In this document: one piece after another, positions 7,281-15,456 of the stretch
Layout of the letters: each line of letters begins with the position of its first letter
Numbering within the stretch: the first letter of the stretch is position 1
Origin: a bacterium
Lineage (GTDB): Bacteria; Planctomycetota; J058; JAJDCP01
DNA: 26,133 nucleotides
Direction of reading: 5' to 3'
NCBI GenBank assembly: GCA_030428695.1
Contig: JAUIEM010000099.1
Span: 1 to 26,133 of the forward strand
The notes under the pieces: generated by a model
The model's database searches: none
Seen by the model: only the letters and a program-made list of their open reading frames with translations
Told to the model about the DNA's origin: nothing
Made by a program: the position numbers and the translations under genes

Positions 7281-7763
7281 ATGGCTTGGAACGAGGTGCG
7301 CGCGATCGTGTTCGATGTCGACGGGGTGCTGACCGACGGACGCCTCTACTACGGCCCGGACGGCGAGGTCCTCAAGGTCTTCCACGTCCGTGACGGCCAC
7401 GCGATCAAGCAGTTCCCGGCGCTGGGCATCCAGACCGCGATCTGTACCGGGCGCACCGCCGACGCGATCACCGTCCGCGCCGGCGAGCTCGGCTTCGACG
7501 CGGTGCTGCTCGGTTGCGCCGACAAGGCCGCCGGCATCCAGAAGCTCAGCGAGCTGCTCGACTGCCCGGCCGAGGCGATGCTGTACGTCGGCGACGATAG
7601 CCCCGACCTGCCCGCGATCGAGGCCTGCGGCCACAGCGCCTGCCCGTCCGACGCCGTGCCCGAGGTGCGCGCGGCGGTCGAGAAGGTGCTCGAGACCCCG
7701 GGCGGCATGGGCGTCGCCCGCGAAGTCCTGAGCTTGCTGGCGGCGGCCCAGCCCCAGACGTGA
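7281..7763 (+). CDS. kdsC: 3-deoxy-D-manno-octulosonate 8-phosphate phosphatase
   Basis: KdsC hydrolyses KDO-8-phosphate to KDO for the lipopolysaccharide inner core. The 160 residues form a minimal class C0 HAD phosphatase. Motif I is FDVDGVLTDG (D12 nucleophile, D14), followed by the family-typical RLYYGPDGEVLKVFHVRDGHAIK. Motif II lies in AICTGRTADAI, the motif III Lys in CADKAAGI, and motif IV in YVGDDSPDLPAIE. The C-terminal GGMGVAREVLSLL is characteristic of KdsC and contributes to the neighbouring subunit's active site in the tetramer. The ATG at 7281 follows AAGGGAGG (7268-7275); an in-frame start at 7257 is weaker. The stop overlaps the next gene's GTG (GTGA, 7760-7763), predicting translational coupling. 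The gene order, kdsC followed by an exported large protein, echoes kdsC-lptC-lptA of many Gram-negatives. Confidence 0.93.
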   Translation: MAWNEVRAIVFDVDGVLTDGRLYYGPDGEVLKVFHVRDGHAIKQFPALGIQTAICTGRTADAITVRAGELGFDAVLLGCADKAAGIQKLSELLDCPAEAMLYVGDDSPDLPAIEACGHSACPSDAVPEVRAAVEKVLETPGGMGVAREVLSLLAAAQPQT

Positions 7764-10700
7764 AGCGCCGCTCCCGGCTCGTCCGTTTCTGCCTCTACGT
7801 CGCGCCGGCGGCCCTGCTGATCCTGATCGGTGTCGAGTCGGCCGCCGTACCCGATTTCGCCGACGCACGTCTGCCCGAGAGCGCCGCCTTCGGGGGCCTG
7901 CGGGCCGAAGAGTTCGCCGTCGACCTCGCCCTCGCCCGGCCCCGCCAGCGGCTGAGCGACTCCGGGCGCACCTGGCTCGTCCCCGCACCCTACGAGGTGT
8001 TGCTCTACACCCGCGACGCGCGCACCTTCGGCATCTCCTACGAGACCTCCCGCCAGGACTGGCTGCTCGAGGGGGTACGGGCTCGCCTGGTCCGGGCCCA
8101 CGCCCACGTCCGCACCGACACGGTGTACGCGGCCGGTCCCGAGGGTCCCGAGACGCTGTGGGTGCAGACCCGGCGCCCCGAGCCCTCGCCGGACCAGGAG
8201 ACCCTGTGGGTGACCGCGCGGCGCGCGGCGTTGCGCTACTTCCCCCAGGAACATCCCCCCGACCCCGCGGGCGGCGGCCTGAGCGTCGACTTCCTCGGCA
8301 ACTGCGGCGTCGAGAGCTCCCACGGGCTGCTGCTCGCGATGACCGAGGGCTACCTGGAGATCCCGGCCAGCCGCCGCTTCGACGCGAGCGACTCGCTGAT
8401 GCTCGAGCACCTGCGCATGCGCAGCCGGGCCCCGGTGCGCTTCGGCCTGCCCGCCCTGCTCGGCCGCGCCGGCGGCGTGCGGGTGCGGGGGCTGATGGAC
8501 ACGCTGCGGCTGGTCGCGCCGGTGCGGCTGGTCCTCGACACCACCCTCGCGACCTCGGCGGGCGGCGCCGCCCTCGCCGCCCACATCGCCGGCGAGACCG
8601 CCTGGATCGCGGAACCGAGCGGCCGGGCCTGGGGCCTGCGCAGCCTCGAGGACACCTGGATCTACACGGCGAGCCAGAGCGCGGGCGCCTTCGACAGCGT
8701 CGAGGTGGTCTTCCCCGGCCTGACCGAGGCCTGGGAGTCCGACCTGCCCCTGGCCCGGCTGCTCGCGACCGCCCCCTTCGCGAGCCTCGGCCCCGCGCCG
8801 CGCTACCTGCAGGTCGACAGCGCCCGCCTGCGGCTCGGCCCCCGCTCCGCTCCGGTCGCGGACAGCACCGTCCCCGGCCTGCCCCCGCTGCTCTCCGGGG
8901 AGGGCGACCTGCGCCTGGTCGAGGCGCTCGGTCGCGAGCTGTTCGCGCTCTACAGCGGCTGGGAGGTGCGCGCCCCGCACGCCCGGCTCGACACCCTCGC
9001 CCTCGAGCTGCGCGGGCCGGGTCTCAACGCCTGGAAGCGCGCGACCGACGAGCAGCTCGCCGCCGAGCGGCTGGTCTACACCTTCGCGGACGGCGGGCTC
9101 CGCGCCGCCGGGGAGGTGCTGTGCGTGGTCGCGGACTCCCTGCTCGGCGGCCCGCTCGGCGACTCGACCCGCATCCGGCTGCGCGGCGACCAGCTCGACG
9201 CCCGGCTGCGCCACATCGAGGGCGAGGCGACCGTCGACAGCCTGGTCGTGCGCGGGCGGCCGCTGCGCGGCGCGGGGGTCTACGGCGAGGGCCGGCTGCA
9301 GTGCGGCGTCGCGCGCTACCTGCGCGGGCGGCGCCTCGAGATCGGGGGGACGCTGCCCGACGGCGGTCAGCCCTTCCTCGAGCTCGGGCCGCATCGGCTG
9401 AGCGCCGACAGCCTGCACAGCGACCTGGCGTCGCAGAAGACCCGCCTGCTCGGCGCGGTCGCGACCTTCCTCAGCCCCGGCGCCCAGCCCCTGCCGGGGG
9501 CGGAGAGCCTGGCCTTCCGGGTGCTGCGGGGCGAGGCCGACTCCGTGTGGCTGCAGGCGGAGAGCTACACCGACTGGCACAAGCTGCGGCGGCGCCGCTC
9601 CGCCCTGTTCCACCCCTGGCGCCTCGATCGGCTGAGCAGCGCCGCCTGGGCGGCGGCCGGCGAGAAGGCGCGCGGGACCCGCGCCCGGGAGCTGGTGCTC
9701 TTCGGTCGCCCGGCCCTCGTGCGGGCCCGGGTCGACGCCCTGCCCGGGGACAGCCTCGGCTTCGACAGCCTCGAGGTCGGCCTCCTGACGCTCGACGCCG
9801 CCCGCATCGGCCTCGACCTCGTCGCCGGCCGCTACGAGCTGACGCGCGGCGCCCGGCCTGCCCGCCTCGAGCTCGCCGCGATGAGACTGAGCGGTGACAG
9901 TCTGCTGCTAGATTCCGAGCGGCGGGTGTGGTCGGCGCGCGGAGACGTCTCCGCGCGGCTGCGCCCGAGCCTGTTCGGGGCCTCCGGGCCTGGAGCCGTC
10001 GAGCTGCGCTGCGCCCGCTTCGAGGCGGGCGCGGACAGCGCGGGGGGCTTCCGCTTCGAGGCGACGCCGCTGCCCGGGGAGCCGCTGGTCTTCGACTGGC
10101 TCGGCGGCCAGGCGCGGCTGCCCTCGCTCGCCTTCGCGGACTCGGTGCTGATCGCGGGCGGCGGCATCGCCCTGGACCTCGGCGCCCAGCGCTTCTCCGC
10201 GGAGTCGCTGTACTACTTCGTGCAGGCGGACAGCCTGGTCGTCAAGGGAGACGTGCACGCCGTGTTCGAGTGGCAGGACGGGGCCTGGGATGCGCGCTGC
10301 GAGAGCCTCTCGCTGCGCCTGACGCGCGAGCAGACGCTGCTCGGCTTCACCGCGCGCGGCGCCCTGCAGCCGGCCGTCCTGCTCGGACCCGTCGGCCCCG
10401 ACGGCAGCCGCCTGCGGCTGTGGAGCGACCGGCTCAGCGGCTCCCGCGCCGGCGTGCCCGGCAGCTGGACCGTGCGGGCCAGCCGCGTGCGCAACGCGCC
10501 CGGCGTGTCGCAGGTGCCGTTCACGGCGAGCGCGTCGGACATCTCCTTCTCCGAGCGCCTGCAGCGCGTGCGCCTCGACGGGGCCGTGCGGGTCAGCCTG
10601 GTGCACGCTGGCGGAGCGACCAGCCAGCTCGATGCCGACCACGCCGAGGTCTCCCTCGACGGCGGACGCGAGCCGCGTGAGCTGGCGATGTGGGGCGGGC

Positions 10701-10879
10701 TGAGCGGGGTCGCCCCGGCCTGGGAAGGGCGCGTCGAGGGCGAGCGCCTCGATGTCGACCTGTTGCTGCGCACCGGCCTGTTGCAAGGCGACCCGCTGCG
10801 GTTCTTCCACCAGGACGGCGAAGTCCTGGAGCTCGACGAATTCCAGATCGATAAGCTGCCTCCCTGGGAGGGATTGTGA
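7760..10879 (+). CDS. Giant membrane-anchored protein in the LptC/LptA position
   Basis: The protein is 1039 residues starting with GTG, in a 4-base overlap with the kdsC stop. One N-terminal hydrophobic segment (FCLYVAPAALLILIGV, ~10-25) after KRRSR predicts an inner-membrane anchor or uncleaved signal, with the rest in the periplasm. The body is made of many beta-rich stretches with recurring phrases such as ADSLVVRG, LSADSLHSD, LSGDSLLLDS, AESLYYFVQADSLVVKGDV and RLSGSRAG. This repeated D/S-L-x-L-x-G texture is what LptA/LptC/LptD-N (OstA) beta-jellyroll domains look like. No catalytic motif is visible. In proteobacteria kdsC is followed by lptC (~190 aa) and lptA (~180 aa), so a single much larger bridge-like protein is the inferred role, in LPS transport or assembly. 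The family was not confirmed. AsmA-like or other beta-rich envelope proteins are alternatives. The stop shares one base with the next ATG. Confidence 0.8.
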   Translation: MKRRSRLVRFCLYVAPAALLILIGVESAAVPDFADARLPESAAFGGLRAEEFAVDLALARPRQRLSDSGRTWLVPAPYEVLLYTRDARTFGISYETSRQDWLLEGVRARLVRAHAHVRTDTVYAAGPEGPETLWVQTRRPEPSPDQETLWVTARRAALRYFPQEHPPDPAGGGLSVDFLGNCGVESSHGLLLAMTEGYLEIPASRRFDASDSLMLEHLRMRSRAPVRFGLPALLGRAGGVRVRGLMDTLRLVAPVRLVLDTTLATSAGGAALAAHIAGETAWIAEPSGRAWGLRSLEDTWIYTASQSAGAFDSVEVVFPGLTEAWESDLPLARLLATAPFASLGPAPRYLQVDSARLRLGPRSAPVADSTVPGLPPLLSGEGDLRLVEALGRELFALYSGWEVRAPHARLDTLALELRGPGLNAWKRATDEQLAAERLVYTFADGGLRAAGEVLCVVADSLLGGPLGDSTRIRLRGDQLDARLRHIEGEATVDSLVVRGRPLRGAGVYGEGRLQCGVARYLRGRRLEIGGTLPDGGQPFLELGPHRLSADSLHSDLASQKTRLLGAVATFLSPGAQPLPGAESLAFRVLRGEADSVWLQAESYTDWHKLRRRRSALFHPWRLDRLSSAAWAAAGEKARGTRARELVLFGRPALVRARVDALPGDSLGFDSLEVGLLTLDAARIGLDLVAGRYELTRGARPARLELAAMRLSGDSLLLDSERRVWSARGDVSARLRPSLFGASGPGAVELRCARFEAGADSAGGFRFEATPLPGEPLVFDWLGGQARLPSLAFADSVLIAGGGIALDLGAQRFSAESLYYFVQADSLVVKGDVHAVFEWQDGAWDARCESLSLRLTREQTLLGFTARGALQPAVLLGPVGPDGSRLRLWSDRLSGSRAGVPGSWTVRASRVRNAPGVSQVPFTASASDISFSERLQRVRLDGAVRVSLVHAGGATSQLDADHAEVSLDGGREPRELAMWGGLSGVAPAWEGRVEGERLDVDLLLRTGLLQGDPLRFFHQDGEVLELDEFQIDKLPPWEGL

Positions 10880-11487
10880 TGCGTGTTCTTCTGTTGTCCC
10901 TCGTCTGCCTGGCCGCGGTCGGCTGCCAGCAGGACCTGATCGAGCCGGAGTTCGACGTCAACGGCAAGACGATGGTGGTCATCCCCTTCAAGTCCTGGAA
11001 GGACGGCTACTTCGACAGCAAGCAGGGCATCGACCTCGCCAAGGCGATCACCCTGCGGGTCAAGCTCAACGCCGACTCCGAAGAGCTGAAGATGGTGTCG
11101 ATGGAAGAGCTCGAGAAGCTCGACGAGCAGCAGGACATCCGCTCGATGAGCTGGGAAGAGCTCGCGACCGAGCTCGGCGCCGACTACGTCTGCATCGGCG
11201 AGATCTCCGACTTCGAGACCAGCCTCGCGACCGATATCGGCCTGATGCGCGGGAAGATGCGCTGCGAGGTGCAGGTCCTCGACGCGACCCGGAACAACCG
11301 CCTCGTGTTCAACGAGGAGGACGAGTTCCGCTACCCGGACGTGCAGACCAACGAGTTCATCGGCTACTCGACCCTGAACAAGACCGAAGCCGACATCGAG
11401 CGCGGCCTGCTCGCCTCCGCCGCGCGCGCGCTCGCCCTGCACTTCTACTCCCACTTCCCCGACGAGGCGAAGAAGCCGGTCCGCTAG
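10879..11487 (+). CDS. Lipoprotein, CsgG/LpoB-like fold suspected (paralogue 1)
   Basis: The protein is 202 residues. GGGAGGG lies 6 bases before the ATG at 10879, which overlaps the previous stop as TGATG; the GTG three bases upstream is too close to the ribosome site. The signal peptide MRVLLLSLVCLAAVGC ends in a lipobox with C16 as the lipidated residue, followed by QQ, which favours the outer membrane in Lol-type sorting. The mature part starts IEPEFDVNGKTMVVIPFK, then GIDLAKAITLRV, EELATELGADYVCIGEISDFE and a beta strand MRCEVQVLDATRNNRLVF. This order (V-V-x-P-F, helix, LGADYVxxGEI, then a variant of xVxVxDAxTG) is the general pattern of the CsgG/LpoB group of periplasm-facing lipoproteins. 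The exact family is not identified. It is co-transcribed with the giant envelope protein and is paralogous to the next gene. Confidence 0.8.
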   Translation: MRVLLLSLVCLAAVGCQQDLIEPEFDVNGKTMVVIPFKSWKDGYFDSKQGIDLAKAITLRVKLNADSEELKMVSMEELEKLDEQQDIRSMSWEELATELGADYVCIGEISDFETSLATDIGLMRGKMRCEVQVLDATRNNRLVFNEEDEFRYPDVQTNEFIGYSTLNKTEADIERGLLASAARALALHFYSHFPDEAKKPVR

Positions 11488-11504
11488 CCCCCAAGGAGCC
11501 CACC

Positions 11505-12110
11505 ATGCGCGTCCTGTCCCTCAGCCTGTGCGCCCTCACCCTGCTCGCCGCCGGGTGCACGGAGAGTATGATCGAGCCGCAGTTCGACGTGATGGGCAAG
11601 CGGATGGTGGTCATCCCCTTCAAGACCCACCGCGAGAACCACTTCCAGCACCAGGACGGCATCAAGCTCGCCCGCAACATCACCAACGAGGTGCTGACCA
11701 AGAACCTGCCCGAAGAGCTCGACATGGTCGACAGCAGCGAGCTCGAGAACCTCGAGAACGAGGTCGACGTCCTCGCCCTCGGCTGGGAGGAGATCGCGAC
11801 CGAGCTCGGCTGCGACTACGTCTGCGTCGGCGAGATCATCCGCCTGCAGACCCGCCTGCCCAGCGACATCGGCCTGGCGCGCGGGAAGATCCGCCTCGAG
11901 TACTCGGTGTACGACTACACCCGGGACGGCGAGGTGGTCTTCTCGGAGAAGCGCGAGTACATGTACCCCGACCCGCGCAGCAAGGACTACCTCGACTACA
12001 GCGTCGTCGAGTCGGACGACGACGACGTCCGCCGGGGGCTGCTCAAGCTCGCGGCGAAGAAGATCGCGCTGAACTTCTACTCGCACTATCCCGAGGATCA
12101 GTGGGAGTAG
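11505..12110 (+). CDS. Lipoprotein, CsgG/LpoB-like fold suspected (paralogue 2)
   Basis: The protein is 201 residues, with AAGGAG (11493-11498) 6 bases before the ATG and a 17-base gap from its paralogue. The lipobox is LLAAGC with C18. The mature sequence aligns with the previous lipoprotein along its whole length without large gaps. Shared blocks include MIEPQFDV, MVVIPFK, the EEIATELG-DYVCVGEI segment, SDIGLARGKIR, and the C-terminal LNFYSHYP against LHFYSHFP. The pair clearly arose by tandem duplication. This copy is more acidic near its end (ESDDDD) and has Cys in LGCDYVCVGE. Position at the end of the kdsC transcript suggests an outer-membrane partner of the same envelope system; LptE-like or Lpo-like roles are possible but unproven. 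Confidence 0.8.
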   Translation: MRVLSLSLCALTLLAAGCTESMIEPQFDVMGKRMVVIPFKTHRENHFQHQDGIKLARNITNEVLTKNLPEELDMVDSSELENLENEVDVLALGWEEIATELGCDYVCVGEIIRLQTRLPSDIGLARGKIRLEYSVYDYTRDGEVVFSEKREYMYPDPRSKDYLDYSVVESDDDDVRRGLLKLAAKKIALNFYSHYPEDQWE

Positions 12111-12150
12111 GCGGTCAGTGCCTGCTTCGCCTGTTTGTCCGGGCTCGGCG

Positions 12151-12174
12151 GGCGGGGGTAAACCCCGCCCCTAC
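12151..12174. terminator. Hairpin with C-rich box, copy 2, between convergent genes
   Basis: GGCGGGG (12151-12157) pairs with CCCCGCC (12163-12169) around GTAAA. The hairpin overlaps GTAAACCCCGCCCCTAC (12158-12174), the near-copy of 1102-1118. It sits between two convergent stop codons (12110 and 12233) and may end transcription from both sides, although no T run follows. Confidence 0.45.
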
Positions 12175-12232
12175 ATGGCTTTCGAGCCGTCGCCTCACGG
12201 GACAGAGCCTACCCGGAGGTCAGCAACCCCCC

Positions 12233-14905
12233 CTACCCCGGCGCTGTCAGCGCCCGCCGGATCCCCGCCGGCAGCTGCGCCCACAGCTCGCGGCCGAACT
12301 CCTCGCCGGAGAGCAGGCGTTCGAGGGCGCTGCGCAGCTCGACGTTGGCGTCGAAGGTGACCAGGCGCGTGCAGCTCTGGGTCGGGTGGGCGCTGTCGAG
12401 GTACTCGGCCAGGGCGCCGAGCTCGGGGCTCTGGCGCTTCCACTCCCGGGCCGCCTCGCGCAGGCCGCGGGCGAAGGGATGGGGCCGGCTCTGAGCGCGG
12501 ATCACCAGCTCGGACAGCGCTTCGACCTCGTCGGCGCGCAGCTTCCAGACCTGGCGCTTGAGCTCGCCGTAGCCGAGGGTCTTGTCGGCCGGGCCGGCGA
12601 GGTGCTCGGCGAGGCCGGCGCCGAACTCGGAGAGCGCGGAGTTGCCGGTGAAGACGTAGAGCTGGAAGTACAGCCGGCCCTTGGTGTCCGCGATCTGGAT
12701 CTCGCCGGCCTGGCCGATGTCGACGGGCGAGCCGGGCTTGACCGGGAACAGCCCGGTGCTCGGCAGGCTGGTCGCCGAGACCGGCAGGCGCGTGCCGGGC
12801 AGGGTGTGGACCAGCAGGCTGCCCTGCTCGCGGCAGAGCACGAAGTGGGCGCGGCTGATGCGGCTGAGGAAGCTGAGGTTGAGGAAGCCGACCGAGCGCG
12901 TCCCGAGCATCTCCTCGAGCATGTCCCAGCGCTTCTGCAGGCGCTTCTTGTCGGCCGCCGAGCCGCGCGGGCGCAGGTCGTCGAGGCTGGTGGTGCGGCC
13001 GACGACGACGGCGGCCTGCTTGAACTCCTGCTCGAGGCCGACGATCTCGCCGTGGTGCGAGCTCGGGAAGAGCAGGATCTTGATCGGCGCCTGGCCGGGG
13101 TCGCGCAGCAGGTCGGGCAGGGTGCGGTGCAGGCCGACCAGGTCGATCGGCCCCTCGAGGTTGCTGCAGACGGCGGTCAGCTCCCGCGACAGCTCGGTGA
13201 AGTTCCCCCACCAGGTGCGCCGCTCGAGGGCGCGCAGCACCTGCTGGCTGACCGGCCGGCCGCCGAGGGAGCCGAGGATGGCGTTGCGCAGGCAGGCGCT
13301 GCCGCGCTCGGCCAGGGGCGGGACCTGCAGGGTGACCGCGACGACCTTCTGGATCTCGGTCTTGTTCAGGCACCACTGCGCGGCCCGCTCCTCGCGGGCC
13401 TCGCTGCTGGTCACCAGCACCGGGGCGGAGGCGCTGCCGGCGCGCAGCGGCCCGAGGTGGGCGGGGCCGATCTGCGCCTCCGGGCACTCGATCGCCGCCG
13501 CCTCGACGGTGTGGCGCAGCTCGCGCACGTTGCCCGGCCAGTTCCACTCCTCGAGCCGCAAGAGCGCCTCGGCGCCGAGGGACTTGCCGGTGCCGCTGAG
13601 GAAGTGGGCCGCGAGGGCGGCGATGTCCTCGGGCCGCTCGCGCAGGGCCGGCAGGCGGCAGACCGCGCTGGGGTTGAAGCGGTACAGCAGGTCTTCGCGG
13701 AAGTCGCCCGCGCGCACGAGCTCTTCGAGGTTGGCGTTGGTCGCCGCGACGATGCGCAGGTCGACCTCGATCGAGCGGTCCGAGCCGAGGGGCTGGACGG
13801 TGTGCTGCTCGAGCAGGCGCAGCAGCTTGGCCTGGGTCGACAGGCTGAGGTTGCCGAGCTCGTCGAGGAACAGCGTGCCGCGGTCGGCCTGCACCGCCGC
13901 TCCCTGGCGCGGGGCGGCGGCGCCGGTGAAGGCTCCCTTGGCGTGGCCGAAGAGGGCGCTCTCGAGCAGCCCGACGTTGCGGGTGTTCAGGTCGATCGCG
14001 ACGAAGGGACCCGTCCGCCCGCTCGCCTCGTGGATCGCCCGGGCGAACAGCTCCTTGCCGGTGCCGGTCTCGCCGTAGACCAGCATCGGCAGCCGGCTCC
14101 GGGCGTAGCGCGCGGCCTTGGCGAGCACCCGGCACATCGCCGGGCTGTCGCCGACGATCGGGTCGAAGGCGCCGTCCTCCGGCCGCTCCGGCGCGTCGTG
14201 CCAGGCCTCATCCCAGCCGCCGCCCCCCTCCTCGGCCTGCAGCCGGTCGCGCAGGGGCACGAGCTGCTCCGGGCTGAGCTGGGCGATCTCCTCGTACAGC
14301 TGCCAGCCGTGGGGGCTGATGCGATCGCCGCCGCCCTGGCGCACGGTCTCGAGCGGCGTCTGGCCGAGGCTGGCGTGGGCCCAGCGCGCCAGGCTGCGCT
14401 TGCCGGAGCCCGGCGGGCCGGACAGGTGGAGCACCAGCTGCGCCCGGCAGTAGGCGAGGGCCGCCCTGCGCAGCCGCGCCATGCTCGGGTCGCTGGCGAG
14501 CAGGTGGAAGGGATCGCGCCGCAGCAGCCAGGCCCGCAGCCGCGGCCGCAGGGGCAAGAGCTCGTCGCTCTCGGTGACGATGCGCAGGGCGTGGCGGGCG
14601 GAGAGCTCCTCGAGGGCCGCCGGATCCCACAGCGCGCAGGGCCCCGGGCCGATGTACAGCCAGCCGCCGGCGGCGACGGCGAAGGGCTCGCTCTTGACCC
14701 AGTCGGGCCCTCCCTGTGGACAGTGGGCCGGGTCGATGTGGACGAAGGGCCGCCAGCGCGGCGCGCGCTCGAGCCAGGCGCGGTACAGGGCGCGGGCGAC
14801 GACGACGGTCGGCACGCCGGCGAAGCGGGGGAGCGCGCCGACGCCGGGGCTGCCGGTGGTCCAGGGCAGGAAGGGGGCGAGGGCGTCGGCGTCGGGGAAG
14901 TCCAC
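12233..14905 (-). CDS. Sigma-54 AAA+ activator-like protein with extra P-loop and FHA domain
   Basis: The protein is 890 residues. The start is the GTG at 14905 on the minus strand with GGAG five bases upstream. Residues 1-150 are unassigned. A first P-loop GPPGSGKR (163-170) is followed by too little conserved sequence for a full AAA+ module. A complete sigma-54 interaction module spans ~245-490: Walker A GETGTGKE (278-285), GAFTGA (324-329), Walker B GTLFLDE (343-349), FREDLLYRF (402-410) and WPGNVREL (456-463). A second lid-like segment (~557-598, LERRTWWGNFTELSREL) echoes the first lid. Residues ~634-760 look like an FHA phosphothreonine-binding domain (VVGR, ISRAHF, a GTRLPV turn, VDIGQAGEIQIAD). 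The last ~110 residues are helical, with no recognised DNA-binding HTH. It probably activates sigma-54 promoters in response to Ser/Thr phosphorylation. No kinase or rpoN is present in the window. Confidence 0.88.
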   Translation of the reverse strand: MDFPDADALAPFLPWTTGSPGVGALPRFAGVPTVVVARALYRAWLERAPRWRPFVHIDPAHCPQGGPDWVKSEPFAVAAGGWLYIGPGPCALWDPAALEELSARHALRIVTESDELLPLRPRLRAWLLRRDPFHLLASDPSMARLRRAALAYCRAQLVLHLSGPPGSGKRSLARWAHASLGQTPLETVRQGGGDRISPHGWQLYEEIAQLSPEQLVPLRDRLQAEEGGGGWDEAWHDAPERPEDGAFDPIVGDSPAMCRVLAKAARYARSRLPMLVYGETGTGKELFARAIHEASGRTGPFVAIDLNTRNVGLLESALFGHAKGAFTGAAAPRQGAAVQADRGTLFLDELGNLSLSTQAKLLRLLEQHTVQPLGSDRSIEVDLRIVAATNANLEELVRAGDFREDLLYRFNPSAVCRLPALRERPEDIAALAAHFLSGTGKSLGAEALLRLEEWNWPGNVRELRHTVEAAAIECPEAQIGPAHLGPLRAGSASAPVLVTSSEAREERAAQWCLNKTEIQKVVAVTLQVPPLAERGSACLRNAILGSLGGRPVSQQVLRALERRTWWGNFTELSRELTAVCSNLEGPIDLVGLHRTLPDLLRDPGQAPIKILLFPSSHHGEIVGLEQEFKQAAVVVGRTTSLDDLRPRGSAADKKRLQKRWDMLEEMLGTRSVGFLNLSFLSRISRAHFVLCREQGSLLVHTLPGTRLPVSATSLPSTGLFPVKPGSPVDIGQAGEIQIADTKGRLYFQLYVFTGNSALSEFGAGLAEHLAGPADKTLGYGELKRQVWKLRADEVEALSELVIRAQSRPHPFARGLREAAREWKRQSPELGALAEYLDSAHPTQSCTRLVTFDANVELRSALERLLSGEEFGRELWAQLPAGIRRALTAPG

Positions 14906-15019
14906 GGCGGCTCCGTGAGCCTCATCAGGCTGTGGGACAAACCGCCACCATAGCGCCCCGGGCGAGGGTGGGCAAGCCGGGCGTAGCGCTGACGACCGTC
15001 AGCAGGAGCGCGGCGAGCT

Positions 15020-15295
15020 TCAGGTCGGCATCTTCGGGGTCGGTCCCCCGCCGAACTTCTTCTCGTAGAAGCCGTCCTTGTTCTTCTCGTACTTCGTGAA
15101 GCCGAGCCGGTTCAGGTTCGCGTCGCCCATCGAGTTCCTGACCGTGTTCGACGGCGCCGAGATCAGGCGCTTGACCGGCGCCCCGCATTCCGGACAGGTC
15201 TCGACCGCCGGGTCGGACATGCGCAGGAAGACTTCGAAGCGGTCGGCACACTTCTCACACGAGGCGTCGACCGCGCGGTACTCGTAGATCGGCAT
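15020..15295 (-). CDS. FmdB-family zinc-ribbon protein
   Basis: The protein is 91 residues starting with the family signature MPIYEYRAVDASCEKC. Two Cys pairs (C13/C16 and C34/C37, the second in ETCPECGAPVKRLIS) form a zinc ribbon, and the tail ends in a Gly/Pro-rich stretch typical of FmdB proteins. The name comes from a proposed regulator of formamide use, but most members have no proven role, and this one's function is unknown. The ATG at 15295 (minus) has GGAGGA seven bases upstream; an in-frame ATG at 15310 would add five residues and overlap that site. The gene has its own promoter candidate and is divergent from the MFS gene. Confidence 0.88.
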   Translation of the reverse strand: MPIYEYRAVDASCEKCADRFEVFLRMSDPAVETCPECGAPVKRLISAPSNTVRNSMGDANLNRLGFTKYEKNKDGFYEKKFGGGPTPKMPT

Positions 15296-15325
15296 CAGGC
15301 TGTCCTCCATCGCTCGCCTGCGGGT

Positions 15326-15353
15326 ATTATCCTGACGGGGAAGAGCCAAGCAA
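15326..15353 (-). promoter_or_regulatory. Candidate sigma-70 promoter for the FmdB gene
   Basis: Reading the minus strand, TTGCTT (15353-15348), a 16-base spacer and GATAAT (15331-15326) precede the FmdB start by about 30 bases. This is the best-matching promoter seen in the window. Confidence 0.5.
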
Positions 15354-15456
15354 GTCTGTGCCGGCGTGGCCGCGTGGCTACGGGCTGGAGAGCTGCGCCG
15401 TGGCGCCGGATTCCATCCGCCGCAGCGTCCCCGGAGGCCTCGCGCAGGGAGCAGAG

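Noticed and set aside
7349..9613. Long minus-strand open frame opposite kdsC and the giant envelope protein
   Set aside because: It lacks recognisable domains, has no fitting ribosome site, and overlaps kdsC, whose motifs are certain.
11528..14953. Very long open frame on the plus strand opposite the sigma-54/FHA gene
   Set aside because: Its product is low-complexity text rich in Ala, Gly, Arg and Glu with no motifs. The minus strand encodes a full AAA+ module in the same place. Long antisense frames are expected at this G+C.
15358..15456. Longer N-terminus for the MFS transporter
   Set aside because: The extension is hydrophilic, lacks a ribosome site and overlaps the divergent regulatory gap. 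The ATG at 15457 is well placed.
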